This document shows positions 5,723-9,776 of a stretch of DNA of 9,776 nt, in pieces. The notes beneath the pieces are model-generated. The model was not told where the DNA came from and did not search any database. It saw only the letters and a list, made by a program, of their open reading frames with translations. Position 1 is the first letter of the stretch. Each line of letters starts with the position of its first letter. This stretch comes from Rickettsiales bacterium (GTDB taxonomy: Bacteria > Pseudomonadota > Alphaproteobacteria > Rickettsiales > JANQQO01), in assembly GCA_028289305.1 (NCBI GenBank), contig JANQQO010000029.1, forward strand, positions 1 through 9,776, given 5' to 3'. The translations under genes and the position numbers were made by a program.

Positions 5723-5778
5723 CACACGCCACCCTAAAAACAATTGGCGGTGGAGTAAAGTTATTCTGGCTTGTGTTT

Positions 5779-5800
5779 GGATAAAAGATAGGATAAAAGA
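5779..5800. repeat. Tandem direct repeat GGATAAAAGA x2 (12-bp period)
   Basis: GGATAAAAGA occurs at 5779-5788 and again at 5791-5800, separated by TA. The 12-bp period places the two copies roughly one helical turn apart, the usual arrangement for co-operative binding. It lies in the divergent gap between the glycosyltransferase (start 5722) and tRNA-Asp (5839). A weak plus-strand promoter TTGTGT (5771-5776), N17, TAAAAG (5794-5799) overlaps it. Confidence 0.5.
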
Positions 5801-5812
5801 ATCCGCTCCAAC

Positions 5813-5826
5813 CCGGGAGATCCCGG
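5813..5826. repeat. Inverted repeat CCGGGA-GA-TCCCGG before tRNA-Asp
   Basis: Six-base arms around GA end 12 nt before the first base of the tRNA. It could form a small hairpin in the pre-tRNA leader or be an operator shared by the divergent genes. Its size makes chance possible. Confidence 0.35.
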
Positions 5827-5838
5827 AAATACGCATTT

Positions 5839-5915
5839 GGGGGCGTAGTTCAGTTGGTCAGAACGCCGGCCTGTCACGCCGGAGGTCGCGGGTTCAAGTC
5901 CCGTCGCTCCCGCCA
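5839..5915 (+). tRNA. tRNA-Asp (anticodon GTC)
   Basis: The 77-nt sequence folds as a full cloverleaf with encoded CCA. Acceptor GGGGGCG pairs with CGCTCCC (one G-U), followed by discriminator G and CCA at 5913-5915. D-arm GTTC/GAAC encloses AGTTGGTCA. Anticodon stem CCGGC/GCCGG carries the loop CTGTCAC with anticodon GTC at 5873-5875. T-arm GCGGG/CCCGT carries the loop TTCAAGT. The discriminator G73 and the GTC anticodon are the identity elements of tRNA-Asp. Frames read across it on both strands yield familiar false peptides and should not be annotated. Confidence 0.97.
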
Positions 5916-5943
5916 CTCGCTTTCGCCCATACCGGTTGGAACC

Positions 5944-6396
5944 ATGCTCCACACTCTCACACTCCTCCTCCCTGCGCTGATTCCTTCCTGGCGATTCTTT
6001 GATAGGATTGCGCCTTCCCCGCGTATCGAATTTACCTTGCTCAACAGCCCAGACGACACCCCCACCACATGGCAGGAATTCCGCCCCAGACCAGCGTATT
6101 TCCCATTTAGCCACATGCTAAAACGCCTGTTCTGGAACCCTGTGTGGAATGAATCCCTCTTTCTTGTGAGCTGTGCGGAACGGCTCATGGCAAACCCCAC
6201 CGAGCACAGCATCCAACAGATCCAAACACGCATCCTCGCCGAGCTTAAACGCCACAAAGTCGATATCACCCAAACGCCTTATCTGCAATTTAGACTCGTA
6301 TTCATAAACCGCCAGGGCACAGAGTTACACCAGCACATCACCTTCACCTCACCCATATACGATTCTACCGAAAGGCAGGTCCATGCCGCTAGATGA
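5944..6396 (+). CDS. Conserved hypothetical protein paired with an HTTM membrane protein
   Basis: This 150-aa protein starts with a hydrophobic stretch (residues 1-14, MLHTLTLLLPALIP) followed by 'SWRFFD.IAPSPRIEF'. The middle has an aromatic-rich motif 'LFWNPVWNESLFLVSCAERL' (62-81), then an amphipathic segment (90-103) and a beta-like tail ('LQFRLVFINR', 'HITFTS'). I do not recognise a characterised family. It overlaps the next gene by 14 bp (ATG at 6383, TGA at 6394-6396), the arrangement of translationally coupled partners, so it probably works with the HTTM protein. It could be the extramembrane part that in single-chain gamma-carboxylase-like proteins follows the membrane domain; this is inference. 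The start at 5944 was chosen because upstream in-frame codons run into tRNA-Asp. The Shine-Dalgarno is weak (TTGGAA). Confidence 0.7.
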   Translation: MLHTLTLLLPALIPSWRFFDRIAPSPRIEFTLLNSPDDTPTTWQEFRPRPAYFPFSHMLKRLFWNPVWNESLFLVSCAERLMANPTEHSIQQIQTRILAELKRHKVDITQTPYLQFRLVFINRQGTELHQHITFTSPIYDSTERQVHAAR

Positions 6397-7078
6397 TGCC
6401 ATCCGCATCACCGAACTCCTGCTCGCTTTCGCCTTTCTGCAGCAAAGCAGCGAGCATCTGTACGCATCACCCGCTGAACAACGCTTATTCCTCCCACGCA
6501 TTCTCCTAAGCATCCTACTGATGCTGGGGTTTTACACGCCCTGGGTATGCGTGGCCCTGCTCATCCACGCGCTGTTCATACTGCGATATTTCCAAGGCCC
6601 TTATAACGGCGGCAGCGATCGCATGGGTCTGCTTATCCTATGCTGTCTATGCGCTACCCACTTCATGCCCAGCCTATACTTACAAGAACTCGCCTTCGGA
6701 TATCTCGCGGTACAATTACTGCTCTCGTATTTTATCGCCGGCTGGGTCAAGCTCATCAACCCTGAATGGCGTAACGGCCGGGCTTTACAAGACGTGTTCC
6801 GCTTTTCCGCCTATCCTGCGAGCGAACATTTTAGAGTCTGGGCAGAATGGCCACGGTTATTACATGTCATGTCTTGGGCCGTCATACTATTCGAAGTGCT
6901 CTTCCCCTTCACCTTACTCACCAAAACCACCCTCATCCTCGGCCTCATAACCGCGGCCATCTTCCATTTCGCCAATGCCACCCTGTTCGGCTTAAACCGA
7001 TTTTTCTGGATCTGGCTTGCCGCCTACCCGTCCATTCTCTGGCTACAACACCGTATTTTTGTTGCAGGAGCACTCTAG
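6383..7078 (+). CDS. HTTM / vitamin-K-dependent gamma-carboxylase-like integral membrane protein
   Basis: This 231-aa protein has about five or six membrane segments (around 12-22, 36-65, 83-97, 103-120, 153-172, 180-199 and 206-222 by hydrophobicity). The motif YFIAGWVKLINPEW (116-129) matches the 'YF.AG..KL...W' signature of the HTTM domain, which in human gamma-glutamyl carboxylase holds the lysine that deprotonates vitamin K; K123 is the counterpart here. Also visible are 'FQGPYNGGSDRM' (70-81) and a C-terminal 'FHFANATLFGLNRFFW'. Bacterial HTTM proteins are mostly uncharacterised, and this one lacks the large luminal domain of the eukaryotic enzyme. It shares a 14-bp overlap with the 150-aa partner and lies 33 bp before the PHA cluster. 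The HTTM-like assignment rests on motif recognition; enzymatic activity is not implied. Confidence 0.65.
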   Translation: MPLDDAIRITELLLAFAFLQQSSEHLYASPAEQRLFLPRILLSILLMLGFYTPWVCVALLIHALFILRYFQGPYNGGSDRMGLLILCCLCATHFMPSLYLQELAFGYLAVQLLLSYFIAGWVKLINPEWRNGRALQDVFRFSAYPASEHFRVWAEWPRLLHVMSWAVILFEVLFPFTLLTKTTLILGLITAAIFHFANATLFGLNRFFWIWLAAYPSILWLQHRIFVAGAL

Positions 7079-7091
7079 CCCCTGCTAACAT
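7062..7091 (+). promoter_or_regulatory. Candidate promoter of the PHA cluster
   Basis: TTGCAG (7062-7067) is followed after 18 nt by TAACAT (7086-7091), with TG at 7083-7084 giving an extended -10. It straddles the end of the HTTM gene, and the start site would fall at about 7098, 14 nt before the ATG at 7112, which itself has no clear Shine-Dalgarno. Read-through from the HTTM gene (33-bp gap) is an alternative. Confidence 0.35.
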
Positions 7092-7111
7092 GCACCGCAC
7101 ATGGTAATCGT

Positions 7112-7429
7112 ATGACCACGCATGATCCCATAGACGAGCTCAGCAAGCGGTTTTTAGACCTGTGGCAAAAGCAGCTTGCGGCGAGTTTTAAAGATCCTGC
7201 GCTCATCAGCACTATGCTGCAGACCATGCAACAGATGCAGGCATTTACCGAGCAATCCCATGCCCAACCCTCTAACGCTTCCAGCGCCGGCCTATCTGAA
7301 CCCCGCTCTGATACACTGCATGAGCTCATCGACCGCCTTACTGCTTGCGAAGAACGGCTCGCTATCCTGGAATCCCAGCTTGAACAGCGAGGTGACAGCC
7401 CTCCTCCACCAGCTGAAGACGCTTCCTGA
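7112..7429 (+). CDS. Small PhaE/PhaR-like subunit of PHA synthase (putative)
   Basis: This 105-aa soluble protein has an N-terminal amphipathic helix segment 'IDELSKRFLDLWQKQLAASFKDP' (split here as residues 7-29), 'ISTMLQTMQQMQAF' (33-46), a Ser/Ala-rich linker, a C-terminal helix with heptad spacing ('LHELIDRLTACEERLAILESQLEQR', about 69-93, coiled-coil-like), and a Pro-rich tail. It directly precedes and overlaps a class III-like phaC by 38 bp. Class III and IV synthases need a second subunit (PhaE or PhaR), and their C-termini carry a comparable coiled-coil. At 105 aa it is much shorter than known PhaE (about 360 aa) or PhaR (about 200 aa). Position and helix pattern, not strong similarity, support the call; a phasin-like granule protein is the alternative. 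Confidence 0.5.
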   Translation: MTTHDPIDELSKRFLDLWQKQLAASFKDPALISTMLQTMQQMQAFTEQSHAQPSNASSAGLSEPRSDTLHELIDRLTACEERLAILESQLEQRGDSPPPPAEDAS

Positions 7430-8465
7430 TATCCTCCCGCTTGCCCGTCGGGTCCAGCACGACGCGCTGACCCAGTTCGAACAGCTCACCCAGGGCATCA
7501 CCACCTATGCCACTGCCGCTTCGCCTGTCTTCCCCACCCTGCCTGATGCGGTGTGGGAGCAGGGCAGCACCAAACTCTATGATTATAGCCCCGATACCCC
7601 TGGAACAGCCTCCCTCGCGCTTGTCATCCCCTCACTCATCAACCGCACCTCCATCCTCGATCTGCATGAAGACCGCAGCCTCATGCGCTTCCTTGCTTCC
7701 TGTGGCATGCACGCGCTGCTCGTTGATTGGGGCGAGCCCGGCGCGGCAGAAACACATTTCACCCTAGAACACTATCTCACCCGCCTTGCAGATATCACCG
7801 CCTGGGTGCACGATACCCATAACCGCCCGCTCATTCTCATCGGCTATTGCATGGGCGGCTTGATGGCGCTTGCCCACACCCAGCTTCACCCCGAACATAT
7901 AAAAGGCCTGGCTCTGCTTGCCACCCCGTGGGATTTTCATGCGCCTGATGTCGCGCGCATCCCGCTTGATCCCGAAGGTGTCGATGCGCTTTCCGCCCTG
8001 CTTCAGAGCACGCCACTCCTGCCCAAAGAAGCGGTACACGCCATCTTCTACCTGCTCCACCCCTGGGCGGTGCAAGACAGTTTCCGCCGCATCGCCAGCG
8101 AGCCCGACCCTGCTGAGCGCACCCATCTCATCGCCCGCGCCTATTGGGCGAATGATGGCATTGCCCTCACCCAAGAAGTGGCCCATACCTGCTTCGTCGA
8201 ATGGGCCTGCCATAACAGCACCATGCACGGCCAGTGGCAGATCGGCACCACCGCCATCACGCCGGAGCACATCACCTGCCCCAGCTTCATCGCCACGCCT
8301 GCGCATGATTTTATCGTCCCACCGCATAGCAGCGCCCCGCTCACCCAGCTGCTTCCAGGCGCCACATCCACGCTCTGCCCCTCGGGCCATGTCGGCATGA
8401 TCACTGGGCAAAAAGCCCATGACCATCTCTGGTTGCCCCTTGCAAAATGGGTGGAGAATCTCTAG
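7392..8465 (+). CDS. phaC: Class III-like polyhydroxyalkanoate synthase PhaC
   Basis: This 357-aa alpha/beta-hydrolase-fold protein has the length of class III PhaC (about 355 aa). PhaC polymerises (R)-3-hydroxyacyl-CoA into PHA on the granule surface. The lipase-like box GYCMGG places the catalytic Cys at C153. D306 in 'ATPAHDFIVPP' and H333 in 'PSGHVGM' complete the Cys-Asp-His triad, close in position to the class III enzyme of Allochromatium vinosum (C149, D302, H331, from memory). Other family features are 'VIPSLINRTSILDL', 'DWGEPG', and 'FVEWACHNSTMHGQWQIG', which is followed by 'ITCPSF'. The frame is open from 7176, but the family-like sequence begins just before 'LLHQLKTLPDILPLARR', so I chose GTG 7392, inside the end of the upstream gene. 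ATG 7320 is possible but would add an unlike segment. phaA follows 39 bp downstream, so the three genes probably form an operon. Confidence 0.82.
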   Translation: MTALLHQLKTLPDILPLARRVQHDALTQFEQLTQGITTYATAASPVFPTLPDAVWEQGSTKLYDYSPDTPGTASLALVIPSLINRTSILDLHEDRSLMRFLASCGMHALLVDWGEPGAAETHFTLEHYLTRLADITAWVHDTHNRPLILIGYCMGGLMALAHTQLHPEHIKGLALLATPWDFHAPDVARIPLDPEGVDALSALLQSTPLLPKEAVHAIFYLLHPWAVQDSFRRIASEPDPAERTHLIARAYWANDGIALTQEVAHTCFVEWACHNSTMHGQWQIGTTAITPEHITCPSFIATPAHDFIVPPHSSAPLTQLLPGATSTLCPSGHVGMITGQKAHDHLWLPLAKWVENL

Positions 8466-8466
8466 G

Positions 8467-8472
8467 TATAAT
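8467..8472 (+). promoter_or_regulatory. Perfect -10 hexamer TATAAT between phaC and phaA
   Basis: TATAAT begins 2 nt after the phaC stop and would place a start near 8479, 26 nt before the phaA ATG. No acceptable -35 lies 16-18 nt upstream (AAAATG at 17); TTGCAA at 8440-8445 is 21 nt away. A small near-palindrome TTCCGGGAA follows at about 8477-8485. It may be an internal, activator-dependent promoter, or chance. Confidence 0.3.
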
Positions 8473-8504
8473 ACGTTTCCGGGAACAAAAGAGGTATTGC
8501 CATT

Positions 8505-9677
8505 ATGTCTTCTATCGTCATCACTGCCGCTGCACGCACCCCCATCGGGAACTTCCTCGGTGGTCTCAGCACCCTGCCCGCGCACCAGCTCGGCGCCATC
8601 GCGATTAAAGAAGTGCTCACGCGTGCGAAACTTTCAGCAGAAGACGTCTCCGAAGTCATATTCGGCCAAGTATTAACCGCCGCGCAAGGGCAAAACCCCG
8701 CACGCCAAGCCTCCATCGCCGCAGGTCTGCCCAAAGAAGTCCCCGCCTGGGGCATCAACCAAGTCTGTGGCTCCGGCCTACGCAGCGTCGCCCTTGGCTA
8801 TCAAGCGATCCAACAGGGCGATAGCCACATCGTCATCGCCGGCGGCCAAGAGAATATGAGCCTCGCCCCCCACGCGCTTAATTTGCGCACCGGCACTAAA
8901 TTCGGCAATGCTGAATGCACCGACACCATGATCCATGACGGCTTATGGGATATTTTCAACAACGTGCATATGGGCATCACCGCCGAGAACGTCGCCAAGC
9001 AATTCTCCATCAGCCGCGATGAGCAAGATGCATTCGCTGCCGGCTCCCAGCAAAAAGCCGAGGCCGCGCAAAAGGATAACCGCTTCAAGGAAGAAATCGT
9101 GCCCGTCACCGTGCCCGGCCGCAAGGGCGACACCATCGTCGAGTCCGACGAATTCCCCCGCCACGGCACCACGGCAGAAACTCTCGGCAAGCTCCGCCCA
9201 GCCTTTGATAAAGAAGGCACCGTCACCGCAGGCAACGCCTCGGGCATTAATGATGGCGCGGCCGCCCTCGTCCTCATGAGCGAGGAAGAAGCCAATAAGC
9301 GCGGCTTAGAGCCTTTGGCACGCATCGCCTCCTGGGCGCATGCCGGGGTCGATCCCGCGATTATGGGCACGGGCCCCATCCCCGCCACGAAAAAAGCGGT
9401 GGAAAAAGCCGGCTGGAAACTGGATGACCTCGACCTCATCGAAGCCAATGAAGCCTTCGCCGCCCAGGCCATCGCGGTGAATAAAGAGCTCGGCTGGAAT
9501 ACCGAAAAGGTCAATGTCAATGGCGGCGCCATTGCGCTCGGCCACCCTATCGGCGCTTCCGGCGCGCGTGTGCTCGTCACCCTGCTGCATGAAATGGCAA
9601 AACGCGACGCGAAAAAAGGCCTCGCCACCTTATGCATCGGCGGCGGCATGGGCATCGCCCTTACGGTAGAACGGTAA
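8505..9677 (+). CDS. phaA: Acetyl-CoA C-acetyltransferase (biosynthetic beta-ketothiolase)
   Basis: This 390-aa cytosolic thiolase matches the length of biosynthetic PhaA/AtoB enzymes. It condenses two acetyl-CoA into acetoacetyl-CoA, the first step of poly-3-hydroxybutyrate synthesis. The N-terminus has 'ARTPIGNFLGGLS'. The nucleophile is C88 in 'INQVCGSGLRSV', and 'NEAFAAQAIAV' (314-324) is the active-site loop. H347 lies in 'ALGHPIGASGARV', and C377 in 'LCIGGGMGIALTVER' is the acid/base. All catalytic residues are therefore present. The start at 8505 has AGAGG (8490-8494) about 10 nt upstream. It follows phaC by 39 bp, and no phaB reductase follows directly; the next gene encodes a secreted protein. 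A degradative or mevalonate-pathway role is possible in principle, but the phaC context supports PHA synthesis. Confidence 0.93.
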   Translation: MSSIVITAAARTPIGNFLGGLSTLPAHQLGAIAIKEVLTRAKLSAEDVSEVIFGQVLTAAQGQNPARQASIAAGLPKEVPAWGINQVCGSGLRSVALGYQAIQQGDSHIVIAGGQENMSLAPHALNLRTGTKFGNAECTDTMIHDGLWDIFNNVHMGITAENVAKQFSISRDEQDAFAAGSQQKAEAAQKDNRFKEEIVPVTVPGRKGDTIVESDEFPRHGTTAETLGKLRPAFDKEGTVTAGNASGINDGAAALVLMSEEEANKRGLEPLARIASWAHAGVDPAIMGTGPIPATKKAVEKAGWKLDDLDLIEANEAFAAQAIAVNKELGWNTEKVNVNGGAIALGHPIGASGARVLVTLLHEMAKRDAKKGLATLCIGGGMGIALTVER

Positions 9678-9708
9678 AAATCAATATGTATAGATAGTGG
9701 TTAGTATT

Positions 9709-9776
9709 ATGAAACAGTTTCTCCTCCTCGCCCTGGTGCTTAGCGCCCTGTACCACGCTCCTGCCCTCGCCATGGC
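9709..9776 (+). CDS. N-terminus of an exported protein (cut by window edge)
   Basis: From ATG 9709 the frame is open to the edge. It reads MKQF, then a hydrophobic core (LLLALVLSALYHAP), then ALA-MA. This is a typical Sec signal peptide with a likely signal peptidase I cut after 'ALA' (residue 21). There is no cysteine at the cleavage site, so it is not a lipoprotein as far as visible. It lies 31 bp after phaA with no terminator between, and the Shine-Dalgarno is poor. Nothing can be said of its function. Confidence 0.65.
   Translation, partial: MKQFLLLALVLSALYHAPALAM

Noticed and set aside
5854..5943. N-terminal extension of the 150-aa gene starting inside the tRNA ('MVRTPACHAGGRGFKSRRSRH')
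   Set aside because: The added residues are encoded by the tRNA itself, and a start at 5944 after the CCA end is far more plausible.
5761..6114. Minus-strand open frame across tRNA-Asp (peptide containing 'GATGLEPATSG')
   Set aside because: This peptide is a familiar false translation of the antisense of a tRNA gene. The tRNA folds perfectly and the frame has no other support.
7320..7391. ATG at 7320 as the start of phaC
   Set aside because: It would add 24 residues read out of frame from the upstream gene with no PhaC-like character. GTG 7392 gives the expected family length.
7764..8585. 273-aa minus-strand frame opposite phaC
   Set aside because: The plus strand encodes PhaC with a complete catalytic triad, and the antisense peptide is Gly/Arg/Asp-rich without motifs.
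8801..9655. Long minus-strand open frame opposite phaA
   Set aside because: It is the mirror of a GC-rich, strongly conserved thiolase, and its composition is typical of antisense shadows.
1..9776. CRISPR array, prophage or toxin-antitoxin system
   Set aside because: No regularly spaced identical repeats, phage structural genes or small toxin/antitoxin pairs were seen on either strand.

Overview
The window looks like a chromosomal segment of an alphaproteobacterium, perhaps of the Rhodospirillales or Micavibrionales type. The organism assignment is inferred from three things: a DUF2336 protein (a family found almost only in Alphaproteobacteria), a perfect CtrA-type box TTAA-N7-TTAA in front of it, and an OmpR-type regulator resembling alphaproteobacterial PetR divergent from ilvE. 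Most genes are GC-rich. The stretch of about 2.46-3.68 kb is clearly lower in GC: sampled 60-base rows are about 22-45%, against about 60% in phaA.

Layout: (1) 1-1016: the start of a branched-chain aminotransferase on the minus strand, divergent from an orphan PetR/OmpR-like response regulator on the plus strand. (2) 1017-2389: a regulatory gap with a palindrome and a CtrA-like box, then the DUF2336 gene. (3) 2390-2865: a gene-free stretch holding a heptamer-periodic hairpin, a strong sigma70-like promoter in very AT-rich DNA, a candidate structured RNA of about 158 nt, and a palindrome over a probable leaderless promoter. (4) 2866-3660: a low-GC histidine-phosphatase-superfamily gene that seems to lack the second catalytic histidine. 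(5) 3661-3862: a convergent intergenic region crowded with GC-rich REP-like palindromes. (6) 3863-5722 (minus): a TPR plus GT41 (OGT/SPINDLY) glycosyltransferase. (7) 5839-5915: tRNA-Asp(GTC). (8) 5944-7078: an overlapping pair, a 150-aa unknown protein and an HTTM/vitamin-K-carboxylase-like membrane protein. (9) 7112-9677: a polyhydroxyalkanoate cluster with a small PhaE/PhaR-like subunit, a class III-like PhaC and PhaA. (10) 9709-9776: the start of a secreted protein.

Functionally, the last block is a carbon-storage module. PhaA condenses two acetyl-CoA to acetoacetyl-CoA and PhaC polymerises (R)-3-hydroxyacyl-CoA. The reductase PhaB is not in the window. The small PhaE/R-like protein overlaps phaC by 38 bp, as expected for a translationally coupled synthase subunit pair. 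The other genes look like separate transcription units. The least explained part is 2.39-3.86 kb, where an AT-rich promoter, a multi-stem RNA-like element and a non-canonical phosphatase sit together between conserved alphaproteobacterial genes.
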